NCBI GenBank assembly: GCA_900319955.1
Contig: ONQM01000010.1
Location: forward strand, 1-33,675
DNA: 33,675 nt
Direction of reading: 5' to 3'
Source: an uncultured Eubacteriales bacterium
Lineage (GTDB): Bacteria > Bacillota_I > Bacilli_A > RF39 > UBA660
The position numbers and the translations under genes were made by a program. The notes under the pieces were generated by a model, which had not been told where the DNA came from, did not search any database, and worked only from the letters and a program-made list of their open reading frames with translations. This document shows positions 10,037-16,996 of the stretch, piece by piece (positions within the stretch are counted from its first letter, which is position 1; each line of letters begins with the position of its first letter).

Positions 10037-10934
10037 TTTTTTAAGTAAGTTAAATATAAAGCCTTATAAATATAAGTATATTAATAAGGCTTTAATTATA
10101 TATAGTGATAATATTTATGTATTAAAGAAAAACTCTTATAAGAATAGAATTTATAAGTATTTAGATAGTACTGATTTTAAAAATTATATTAAACCAATAA
10201 AAGAAAATGAAAACTTTTATTTATATAATTTTCTTAATGATAATTCAATTGATGATAATGATAAATCTTTAAATTTAATAAATGAACTTTCTAATTTACA
10301 TAGTAATACTATTTCTTTTAAAGAACTTAATTTAGATAGATTAAAAGAAATAAAAGAAACTTATGAAAATAAAATAGATTATTTATATAAATATTATAAT
10401 AATTTAGAAGATTCTTATAATAAAGATTCTTTATATAGTCCTTCTACTTATTTATTTTTAAGAAATGTAAGTAAGATTTATTATAATTTAGATTTTTCAA
10501 AGAATTTAATTAAGATTTTTTATGATAAAGCATCTAAAAATAATAAGTATAAAGAGTGTTTAATTCTTGGTAAAGTAAGACTTGATAATTTTATAAATAA
10601 TAAGTTTACTAATTTTGATCATTCTTTAATTAAATCACCTTTATATGATTTAATAGATTTTTATAAAGAGTATTATGATAAAGTATCTTTTAATGAACTT
10701 TATAAGGTATATAAGGAAAATTTAAAGTTAAATAGACTAGAAGAGTTATTTTTTATGCTTTCTATAAGCGTCCCCTATAAGATTACTTTTAAAGGTGATA
10801 ATTACGTTGATACTTTAATAGTACATAAACTAATTAATTATATTGATGTTACTAAGAAATTTATTATATCAAATAATAAGATATACTTGGAAAATAATAA
10901 TGATAAAGAGAATAAGGAGAATGATAGCATTTAA
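10029..10934 (+). CDS. YsxE/CotS-like protein next to the SpoVID-like gene (putative spore coat)
   Basis: ATG 10029 overlaps the previous stop by 8 bp, suggesting translational coupling; no independent ribosome binding site is seen. The 301-aa product is Asn/Lys/Tyr-rich and starts with a compact β-like segment (YKYINKALIIYSDNIYVLKKN), as in the N-lobe of CotS-type kinase-like coat proteins. A helical region with YSPSTYLFLRNVSKIYYNL and a C-terminal half with FDHSLIKSPLYDLIDFYKEYY follow. The expected kinase catalytic loop is degenerate: the FDHSLIKSPLYDL stretch lies where CotS relatives have a 'D...SPLYDL' segment. Primary similarity is weak by eye; the call leans on gene order (spoVID-ysxE in B. 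subtilis). It would act in coat or spore envelope assembly if the organism sporulates. Confidence 0.5.
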   Translation: MNDFLSKLNIKPYKYKYINKALIIYSDNIYVLKKNSYKNRIYKYLDSTDFKNYIKPIKENENFYLYNFLNDNSIDDNDKSLNLINELSNLHSNTISFKELNLDRLKEIKETYENKIDYLYKYYNNLEDSYNKDSLYSPSTYLFLRNVSKIYYNLDFSKNLIKIFYDKASKNNKYKECLILGKVRLDNFINNKFTNFDHSLIKSPLYDLIDFYKEYYDKVSFNELYKVYKENLKLNRLEELFFMLSISVPYKITFKGDNYVDTLIVHKLINYIDVTKKFIISNNKIYLENNNDKENKENDSI

Positions 10935-11081
10935 TCTTGTTGTTATAAAGCATAAAACAAGTACTTGCCAAAGTATTATTATGAAAGCTGCCATTATAAA
11001 GAACATATAGAACTTATTATTTCTTCTTTTATTCACACATGTTGAGCATTTACAGTAAAATGGATGTTTATTTAGTTTCAT
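10869..11081 (-). CDS. Small membrane protein with N-terminal CxCxxC motif
   Basis: This 70-aa frame on the minus strand starts at ATG 11081-11079 with AGGTGA six to seven bases upstream, a proper ribosome binding site. The N-terminus reads HPFYCKCSTCVNKRR, with Cys10, Cys12 and Cys15 (CxCxxC) followed by a basic patch, then a transmembrane segment (about 24-42) and a second hydrophobic stretch at the C-terminus. Its 3' end overlaps the convergent YsxE-like gene by 66 bp. The motif plus 'HPFYC' looks designed, perhaps a metal-binding or redox site on the cytoplasmic face. No function is known to me. The hydrophobic tail could be a by-product of A-rich coding on the other strand, so it is kept at moderate confidence. 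Confidence 0.5.
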   Translation of the reverse strand: MKLNKHPFYCKCSTCVNKRRNNKFYMFFIMAAFIIILWQVLVLCFITTRLNAIILLILFIIIIFQVYLII

Positions 11082-11102
11082 ATATTCACCTATAATATTT
11101 TA

Positions 11103-11137
11103 TGTAAAGTAAAAAAATATGATATTTATATTATTAA
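11103..11137. repeat. Left copy of a 35-bp direct repeat flanking the toxin-antitoxin cassette
   Basis: Bases 11103-11137 match 11817-11851 at 33 of 35 positions (mismatches at repeat positions 12 and 15), beginning TGTAAAGTAAA and ending TTTATATTATTAA. The two copies bracket the RelB/YafQ-like genes. Confidence 0.8.
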
Positions 11138-11174
11138 AATGTATATAATATAAATATAATATGTAGTAAATATA

Positions 11175-11203
11175 TTGACAATATGCAGATAAAATGCTAA
11201 TAT
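11175..11203 (+). promoter_or_regulatory. Promoter of the toxin-antitoxin cassette
   Basis: TTGACA (11175-11180), a 17-bp spacer and TAATAT (11198-11203), the latter preceded by TGC (extended -10), lie 25 bp before the antitoxin ATG. The spacer holds an imperfect inverted repeat (TATGCA...TGCTAATA) that could be the operator bound by the antitoxin; that part is inference. Confidence 0.7.
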
Positions 11204-11227
11204 AAACACATAAAGGAGATGAAGAAT

Positions 11228-11515
11228 ATGGCAAGTACAACATGTGCTATTAATGTAAATGTTGATGAAAAAACAAAAAAAGAAGCTTTAAAAATTCTTA
11301 AAGACTTAGGACTTAATATGAGTACATTTATAAATATGGCATTAATTCAAGTAGTAAAAAAAGATGGCATTCCATTTGAAATTACAAATTCCAAACCAAG
11401 TAGAGAACTTATAAAAGCATTACAAGAAAGAGATGAGATGATTAATAACCCTAAAAAATATAAAAGATATAGTAATAGAGAAGAACTTGAAAAGGCTTTA
11501 CTATCAGATGAGTAA
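11228..11515 (+). CDS. RelB/DinJ family antitoxin
   Basis: ATG 11228 lies 9 nt after AGGAG (11214-11218); the ATG at 11219 overlaps that site and is rejected. The 95-aa product has the RelB/DinJ ribbon-helix-helix N-terminus: a β-strand ATSTTCAINV-like segment (STTCAINVNVDE), helix KTKKEALKILKDLGL and helix NMSTFINMALIQVVK. The typical IPFEI segment and a charged C-terminal toxin-wrapping tail (PSRELIKALQERDEM) follow. It would neutralise the downstream toxin and autorepress the promoter. Its stop overlaps the toxin start by 8 bp, the usual coupled arrangement. Because the toxin gene is interrupted, this may now be an orphan antitoxin. Confidence 0.88.
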   Translation: MASTTCAINVNVDEKTKKEALKILKDLGLNMSTFINMALIQVVKKDGIPFEITNSKPSRELIKALQERDEMINNPKKYKRYSNREELEKALLSDE

Positions 11516-11801
11516 GTATAAATATGGTGTAGTATATTCTAATAGGTTTAAAAAGTCTCTCAAAAAAATAAGAAAGCAAAAGAAAAATTTAAATGAGCTT
11601 TTTGATGTAATTGATAAGTTAGCTAATTTTGAAAATCTTGAAAAGAAATATAGAAATCATAGGTTAATTGATGACAAATATTTTTAAAATTGTATGGAAT
11701 GCCATATTGAACCGGATTGGCTGTTAATTTATGAGTATAATGATGATAAATTGCTACTTTTATTAGTTGATACAGGCTCTCATAGTAATTTGTTTAGATA
11801 A
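11508..11801 (+). pseudogene. YafQ/RelE-family toxin gene interrupted by an in-frame TAA
   Basis: ATG 11508 opens a YafQ-type mRNA interferase frame (KYKYGVVYSNRFKKSLKKIRK, then NHRLIDDKYF). A TAA at 11685-11687 stops it at 59 aa. The same frame then continues for 37 codons to a TAA at 11799-11801, reading NCMECHIEPDWLLIYEYN and ending VDTGSHSNLF. That tail carries the residues matching E. coli YafQ His63, Asp67, Trp68, His87 and Phe91 (here His66, Asp70, Trp71, His92, Phe96 if the stop is counted as residue 60). Only the equivalent of His50 (His51) precedes the stop. The truncated toxin should be inactive. AAA to TAA is the simplest change. A full-length allele would be an ordinary ribosome-dependent RNase toxin. 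Confidence 0.82.
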
Positions 11802-11816
11802 TGTTTTAATTTATTT

Positions 11817-11851
11817 TGTAAAGTAAATAATTATGATATTTATATTATTAA
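11817..11851. repeat. Right copy of the 35-bp direct repeat flanking the toxin-antitoxin cassette
   Basis: Matches 11103-11137 at 33 of 35 bases. It lies 15 bp after the ancestral toxin stop and 38 bp before the pilin-like gene. Recombination between the two copies would delete exactly one 714-bp unit holding the cassette. Confidence 0.8.
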
Positions 11852-11888
11852 TTTTTTGTGGTAATCTATTAGTGTAGAGGTGCTTTGT

Positions 11889-12329
11889 ATGAATAATAAG
11901 GGTTTTACTTTAATTGAGTTACTTGCAATTATAACAATACTTGCAATAATAAGTTTAATGACTCTTCCATCACTTAAAAGTGTTATGAATAATAATGACA
12001 CTAGATCTTGTGATTATTATAAAGATTCAATGAAAATTGCTGCAAAACAATTTATTGAAAAAGAAGGTAAAGATATTAAAGAAGAAAATGGTGGAGTTTT
12101 TCCAAGCAGTAAGAGAATTAATTTAAGAAGTGATTTGATAGATGGTGAGTATCTTGATGCATATAGTAGTGATAAAACAATAATAAATGATGATGCTTAT
12201 GTTTTAGTTTCATTTGATATACATAGTAATACTTATAAATATACAGTTTACATGAAATGTTTAAAGAAAACTAAAGACTATAGTGGAAAACGTAATGTTA
12301 TAAAAACATATGATCAGAATAATCAGTAA
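11889..12329 (+). CDS. Type IV pilin-like protein with prepilin cleavage/methylation motif
   Basis: ATG 11889 follows AGAGGTG (11876-11882); the GTG at 11880 is part of that site. The 146-aa product begins MNNKGFTLIELLAIITILAI, a textbook type III signal: cleavage after Gly5, Phe6 as the methylated residue, and Glu10 (Glu5 of the mature chain). The hydrophobic helix spans about 6-28. The remainder is a small soluble head with two Cys (SCDYYKD and YMKCLKK) that could form a disulfide. No prepilin peptidase, assembly ATPase or other pilin is in the window, so it is an isolated pseudopilin/pilin gene. It is followed by a strong terminator and stands as its own unit. Confidence 0.8.
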   Translation: MNNKGFTLIELLAIITILAIISLMTLPSLKSVMNNNDTRSCDYYKDSMKIAAKQFIEKEGKDIKEENGGVFPSSKRINLRSDLIDGEYLDAYSSDKTIINDDAYVLVSFDIHSNTYKYTVYMKCLKKTKDYSGKRNVIKTYDQNNQ

Positions 12330-12348
12330 ATAAAATACTGATTTTTTT
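12322..12348 (+). terminator. Rho-independent terminator after the pilin-like gene
   Basis: ATCAGTA (12322-12328) pairs with TACTGAT (12336-12342) around a 7-nt loop and is followed by a run of T. It overlaps the stop codon of the pilin-like gene. Confidence 0.75.
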
Positions 12349-12399
12349 CTGTCAAATTAAATTTTATTGTGTAAAATAAAAGCATTATTAAAATATTTG

Positions 12400-12408
12400 T
12401 GTTATACT
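12400..12408 (+). promoter_or_regulatory. Extended -10 promoter element for the SGNH hydrolase gene
   Basis: TGTTATACT (TGn-TATACT) ends 31 bp before ATG 12440 and follows the pilin terminator. No clear -35 box is seen. Confidence 0.5.
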
Positions 12409-12439
12409 TTAATAGTATTTTGAAAAGAGAGTGCAAACT

Positions 12440-13189
12440 ATGAATAACGTAACAAGAGTTAGAAAAAATAAAAAAATATATGGTCAAAAGGTAATTGTAA
12501 AAAGTTATAAGATTCATAAAGTTTTTTTTGTACTTTTATTTATATCTTTAGCATTTAATACATTTACAATATATCATTTTGCGACATTTAATCATCATAA
12601 AGTAAAGATTGTTACTAAAACTAAAATAAAAGAAAAAACTGTTGTTCCAGAAAATATTGTTTTTTTAGGAGATTCACTTACATATAGATGGGATATAGAA
12701 AAAGCTTTTCCAGATCATAATATAGTAAATAGTGGAATAGATGGTAACACAACTGTTGATATTCTAGATGATATGGAGAAAAGAGTATATAGATATAATC
12801 CTTCTAAAGTATTTTTACTTATTGGTACTAATGATATTCAAAAAGGATATAGTGATACAAAAATAATTGATAATATAAAGAAGATATTAGACAGTACTAA
12901 ATCAACTAGACCTCAAGCTAAAATTTATATTGAAAGTCTTTATCCAGTTGTTGATGATTCGGATGGTGCAGAAGATAGAACTAATAAAAGAATAAGTGAT
13001 ATAAATGATAAGATAAAAGATTTAGCTAAAGAAGAGAATATAACTTATATAGATGTATATGACAGTTTACTTAATGATTCTAAAGATAATTTAAATGAAG
13101 AATATACGAAAGAAGGACTTCATATGAGTGATAAGGGATATGAAGTAATAGCAAATGTTTTAAAAAAATATGTAAATGAAAAAAATTAA
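12440..13189 (+). CDS. Membrane-anchored SGNH/GDSL-type esterase
   Basis: ATG 12440 follows AAAGAGAG; the GTG at 12431 lies within that site. The 249-aa product has a basic N-terminus, one transmembrane helix (about 28-46), a stalk, then an SGNH hydrolase domain outside the cell. Block I is FLGDSLT with Ser79, block II is SGIDGNTT with Gly102, block III is LLIGTNDIQ with Asn131, and block V is EGLHMSDKGY with His228. In block V the usual Asp three residues before His is Glu225, a conservative but unusual change. Such enzymes remove or transfer acyl (often acetyl) groups on wall polymers or glycans. It lies directly before the polysaccharide locus with its two O-acyltransferase genes, so an acetyl-glycan role is plausible but inferred. 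Confidence 0.8.
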   Translation: MNNVTRVRKNKKIYGQKVIVKSYKIHKVFFVLLFISLAFNTFTIYHFATFNHHKVKIVTKTKIKEKTVVPENIVFLGDSLTYRWDIEKAFPDHNIVNSGIDGNTTVDILDDMEKRVYRYNPSKVFLLIGTNDIQKGYSDTKIIDNIKKILDSTKSTRPQAKIYIESLYPVVDDSDGAEDRTNKRISDINDKIKDLAKEENITYIDVYDSLLNDSKDNLNEEYTKEGLHMSDKGYEVIANVLKKYVNEKN

Positions 13190-13221
13190 TTGCTCCTATT
13201 ATGATAGAGGTAGGTGATATA

Positions 13222-14952
13222 ATGAGGAATATTTTGAATAAAATAATAGCAATTTTTATATTATTTCTTCCATTAATTGATATTAATAGAGGTATAGGTC
13301 TTGTATGTAAAATATTATTTTTAATGTTAATAGTTATATTTTCTATTATAAAAAATAAAAAAAATATAATTATATATATTCCTTTTATTATTTATTTTAT
13401 TTTTACTAAAACAAGTGAGATTTATTATCCTATGTTACTAATATCATTTTATTTATTAAGAGATGATTTTAGAATAAGTATTTTACCTTTATTTATTTCA
13501 TCAACTTTATATTCTATTTTAATTCTTTTAAATATTAATTATACACCTAGCACTATTTATATATTATTAATTATGTTCCCTTTATTACTTGAAAGAATTA
13601 AATATAATAAAAAATATTTATTGCTTATTCCACTTTTTTTAGTTACTTTTATTTATAAAAGATTTTATATATTATCATTTTCATTTGTTTTAAATATTAT
13701 TAATTTTATAATATTATTTGTTGTTTACTCTTATGTGCTATATAAAGTCTTAAATAAAGATAATATAAGTTCTTTTTATCTTATTAGTTTAATATTTATT
13801 ACATGTTTATCTTTCTTTACAAATAATTATTCTTTTGAAATATTTAGTTCTTTATTTATAATATCTCTATATAAGAGTAAGAAAAGACTTCTTTTTTCAG
13901 CATACAACCTAGATTTAGGTGGAATCGAAAAAGCACTTGTAAATCTTGCTAATAAAATAGATAAAAATAAATATGATGTCACAATTATTTTAGAAGAGAA
14001 GAAAGGAATATTCTTAAACAAAGTTAAAAATGTAAATATAGAAGAATTAAAGGTATCAAATAATAACAATAAATATGTAAGAAAGTTAACCAATATTTCT
14101 AGAAAAGTAATATTTAGTTTATTTAATTATGATTTATATGACTTTTCATGCTGCTATGCAACATACTCTTATTCATCTAATATACTTGCAAGAATAGCAT
14201 CAAAGAATAATTCTATATATGTACATTCTGATTATAGTTATTTATATAATGAAAAAGAGTTTAAGAAATTCTTTGATACTAGAAGTATAAATAAATTTAA
14301 ATATATAATATTTGTATCTAAAGAATCTAAAAATAATTTTATAAAGTATTACACTAATTTAAAAAACAAATGTATTGTTATTAATAACTTTATTGATATT
14401 GATGAAATTAAATTATTATCTAAAGAACAAATAAAAGAAAAAAAGCCTAAAAATAAATTATTTGTATTTGTTGGAAGACTTGATGATTCATCTAAGAAAC
14501 TTAAAAGAGCATTTGATATAGTTAAATTTAATAAAAGTGTTACATTATGGGTAATTGGTGATGGTAAAGATAGAAAGATGTATGAAGAGTATGTAAATAG
14601 TAATAAAATAAATGATAGAGTAATGTTTTTAGGTAAAAAAGATAATCCATATCCATATATGAATAAGGCAGATTATATTATCTTAACATCAGATTATGAA
14701 GGATTTCCTGTCACATATCTAGAGTCACTCACTCTTAATAGACCTATTATTACAACAATTGATGTTAATGATGAATATATTGATATTAAAGATTATGCTT
14801 ATATTATTTCAAAAAGTGATAAAGCAAAAGAAGAGGTAAAAAAGATATTAACAAAACCTGTTGAAAAGAAGAAAATTGATTTAAATAAAGTACAAGATAA
14901 AAGAATGAAAGAATTAGAAAGATTATTTGATGGAGAAGAATATGAAATTTAG
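13222..14952 (+). CDS. Polytopic membrane domain fused to a GT4 glycosyltransferase
   Basis: ATG 13222 follows an AGGTGAT site; the upstream ATG at 13201 would read through it. The 576-aa product has two parts. Residues ~1-215 are almost wholly hydrophobic, with perhaps 8-9 transmembrane helices (IIAIFILFLPLIDI and onward). Residues ~220-576 form a GT-B, GT4-type glycosyltransferase: KKRLLFSAYNLDLGGIEKAL at the N-lobe, FVGRLDDSSKKLKRAFDIV in the C-lobe, and the nucleotide-sugar motif SDYEGFPVTYLESL with E-x7-E near residue 490. Most GT4 enzymes are peripheral; this one carries its own membrane domain, perhaps to hold a lipid-linked acceptor or act as a polymerase-like part. It ends 11 bp inside the next gene, an operon with galE. 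Confidence 0.8.
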   Translation: MRNILNKIIAIFILFLPLIDINRGIGLVCKILFLMLIVIFSIIKNKKNIIIYIPFIIYFIFTKTSEIYYPMLLISFYLLRDDFRISILPLFISSTLYSILILLNINYTPSTIYILLIMFPLLLERIKYNKKYLLLIPLFLVTFIYKRFYILSFSFVLNIINFIILFVVYSYVLYKVLNKDNISSFYLISLIFITCLSFFTNNYSFEIFSSLFIISLYKSKKRLLFSAYNLDLGGIEKALVNLANKIDKNKYDVTIILEEKKGIFLNKVKNVNIEELKVSNNNNKYVRKLTNISRKVIFSLFNYDLYDFSCCYATYSYSSNILARIASKNNSIYVHSDYSYLYNEKEFKKFFDTRSINKFKYIIFVSKESKNNFIKYYTNLKNKCIVINNFIDIDEIKLLSKEQIKEKKPKNKLFVFVGRLDDSSKKLKRAFDIVKFNKSVTLWVIGDGKDRKMYEEYVNSNKINDRVMFLGKKDNPYPYMNKADYIILTSDYEGFPVTYLESLTLNRPIITTIDVNDEYIDIKDYAYIISKSDKAKEEVKKILTKPVEKKKIDLNKVQDKRMKELERLFDGEEYEI

Positions 14953-15859
14953 TATAATAGTACCTGTTTATAATGTTGAAAAGTATGTTAAAAGATGTTT
15001 AGATTCTATTTTTAATCAAACATATAAAGATTTTGAAGTAATTGTTGTTAATGATGGATCAACTGATAAATCTATGGATATCGTAAAAAAATATAAAGAT
15101 GTAAAAATAATAAATGAAGAAAATAGGGGATTGTCGCACGCTAGAAATAATGGTGTTAAAAATGCAAGAGGAGATTATATTCTTTTTGTTGATAGTGATG
15201 ACTATATAAATAAAGATCTTTTAAAAGAACTTAATAAATCATTAAATAACAATCCTGATGTTGTTAGATTTCAAGTACAGAGCGTTGACGAATATGGAAG
15301 CATGACAAAGTATGAGGAAGAGAATTTTGAGGGACTTAGTGGTCCAAAAGCTTTTAAAAGAATTGTTAAATTTCATTATGTTGAAAATGCTTGGTGTTAT
15401 TTGTATAAAAGAGATTTCTTTATAAAAAATAATTTTAAATATAAAGAAGGAATGCTTCATGAAGATTTTGGACTTACTCCTTTAATCATTATGAAAGCTG
15501 GTAATGTTAACTCTATAAGTTATATTGGATATAATTACTTTAATAGAAAAGGATCTATTATGAATAGTAATGATTATGAAAAAGAAAAGAAAAAAGTAAA
15601 AGATTTTTATACTCATTATTTATATTTAAAAAAAGAAATTAATAAAACTAATTTAGATAAGAAAGTATTCTTAAGCTTTATTTCTAATTCTTTAATATTA
15701 AAAGTTTCTTCCTTAAAAGGCAAGGATTATAAAGAATATAAAAAATTATTAAAAGAAAATAATGTATATAATGATTTGCTTTCAGATACATTTACAAGAA
15801 AAATAAAGAAATTAATTTTTAAAATTTCACCAAAACTAGGTGCAAAAATGGTAAAATGA
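14942..15859 (+). CDS. GT2 family glycosyltransferase
   Basis: The 305-aa product starts MKFSIIVPVYNVEKYVKRCL; ATG 14942 follows GGAGAAG and overlaps the GT4 stop by 11 bp. The GT-A fold shows NDGSTD (37-42), GLSHARNNG and VDSDDY (Asp84, Asp86, Asp87) for UDP-sugar/metal binding, and HEDFG (candidate catalytic acid region). No transmembrane helices. It would add one sugar to the repeat unit at the cytoplasmic face. Donor and acceptor cannot be told. galE follows after 18 bp. Confidence 0.88.
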   Translation: MKFSIIVPVYNVEKYVKRCLDSIFNQTYKDFEVIVVNDGSTDKSMDIVKKYKDVKIINEENRGLSHARNNGVKNARGDYILFVDSDDYINKDLLKELNKSLNNNPDVVRFQVQSVDEYGSMTKYEEENFEGLSGPKAFKRIVKFHYVENAWCYLYKRDFFIKNNFKYKEGMLHEDFGLTPLIIMKAGNVNSISYIGYNYFNRKGSIMNSNDYEKEKKKVKDFYTHYLYLKKEINKTNLDKKVFLSFISNSLILKVSSLKGKDYKEYKKLLKENNVYNDLLSDTFTRKIKKLIFKISPKLGAKMVK

Positions 15860-15877
15860 TTATAGGAGATGATTGAT

Positions 15878-16888
15878 TTGAAAATATTAGTAACAGGTGG
15901 ACTTGGATATATTGGAAGCCACACAGTAGTAGAATTACTTAATAATAACTATGATGTAGTAGTTGTTGATAATCTTTATAATGCATCACTTGATGTTAAA
16001 GACTCTATTAAGAAAATAACAGGTAAAGATTTTAAATATTATAATGTAGATTGCACAAATTATAATGATATGGAAGAAATATTTAAGAAAGAAGATATTA
16101 ACGCTGTTATTCATTTTGCAGGATATAAGGCAGTAGGTGAAAGTGTTGAAAAACCTATTATGTATTATAGAAATAATTTAGACTCTACTTTAACACTTCT
16201 TGAATTAATGAAAAAATATAATGTAAAGAAGTTTATATTTAGTAGTAGTGCAACGGTCTACGGAACACCAGAGAAACTTCCTCTTACAGAAGACTGTAAG
16301 ACAGGAGATGCAACTAATCCTTATGGTGAAACAAAGATAATGATTGAAAGAATATTAACTGATGTTTATAAAAGTGATAATTCTATGAGTATAATATTAT
16401 TGAGATACTTTAATCCAATTGGTTCTCATAAGAGTTATCTACTTGGAGAAAATCCTAATGGAATACCAAATAACTTAATGCCATATATTGTTAGAGTTGC
16501 AGATGGTGAGCTTGATCACTTAAACATATTTGGAGATGATTATGATACTCCTGATGGAACTGGCGTTAGAGACTACATTCATGTTGTAGATCTTGCTAAA
16601 GGTCATATTAAAGCTTTGGAGAAAGCCAGTAAAGGACCTGGATTAAACATTTATAACTTAGGTACAGGTCATGGCTATAGTGTTTTAGATATTGTTAAGA
16701 CATTTGAAAAAGTAAATAATGTTAAAGTGCCTTATGTTATTACACAACGCCGTGCAGGAGATATTGCAGCATGTTATGCAGATCCTTCTAAAGCAGAAAA
16801 AGAATTAGGATGGAAAGCTGAGTATACACTTGATGATATGTGCTTAGATAGTTATCAGTATATACTTCATAAAAATGGTAAAAAATAA
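15878..16888 (+). CDS. galE: UDP-glucose 4-epimerase GalE
   Basis: GalE interconverts UDP-glucose and UDP-galactose. The start is placed at TTG 15878, 9 nt after AGGAG (15864-15868); ATG 15869 touches that site. The 336-aa product is normal length. It has the NAD-binding TGGLGYIGSH (GxxGxxG), HFAGYKAVGES, the catalytic Ser region SSSATVYG, and YGETK (Y-x3-K). Later landmarks are LRYFNPIGSH, GTGVRDYIHVVDLA and QRRAGDIAACYADP. It provides UDP-Gal, which Glf further along the locus could turn into UDP-Galf. A strong terminator follows and closes this transcription unit. Confidence 0.95.
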   Translation: MKILVTGGLGYIGSHTVVELLNNNYDVVVVDNLYNASLDVKDSIKKITGKDFKYYNVDCTNYNDMEEIFKKEDINAVIHFAGYKAVGESVEKPIMYYRNNLDSTLTLLELMKKYNVKKFIFSSSATVYGTPEKLPLTEDCKTGDATNPYGETKIMIERILTDVYKSDNSMSIILLRYFNPIGSHKSYLLGENPNGIPNNLMPYIVRVADGELDHLNIFGDDYDTPDGTGVRDYIHVVDLAKGHIKALEKASKGPGLNIYNLGTGHGYSVLDIVKTFEKVNNVKVPYVITQRRAGDIAACYADPSKAEKELGWKAEYTLDDMCLDSYQYILHKNGKK

Positions 16889-16896
16889 TTAGATGC

Positions 16897-16926
16897 AAAA
16901 AGCTCTTTATTCCAAAAGAGCTTTTT
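16897..16926 (+). terminator. Rho-independent terminator after galE
   Basis: AAAAAGCTCTTT (16897-16908) pairs with AAAAGAGCTTTTT (16914-16926) around a short ATTCC loop, ending in a T-run. The A-rich left arm makes it potentially bidirectional. Confidence 0.85.
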
Positions 16927-16943
16927 CCAATATAATGAAAGTC

Positions 16944-16972
16944 TTGAAAACAAGTATTTATTATATTATAAT
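16944..16972 (+). promoter_or_regulatory. SigA-type promoter opening the second polysaccharide transcription unit
   Basis: TTGAAA (16944-16949), a 17-bp spacer and TATAAT (16967-16972), 24 bp before the ATG at 16997 and just after the galE terminator. Confidence 0.8.
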
Positions 16973-16996
16973 TTAATTATTGATGGGAATGATGAT

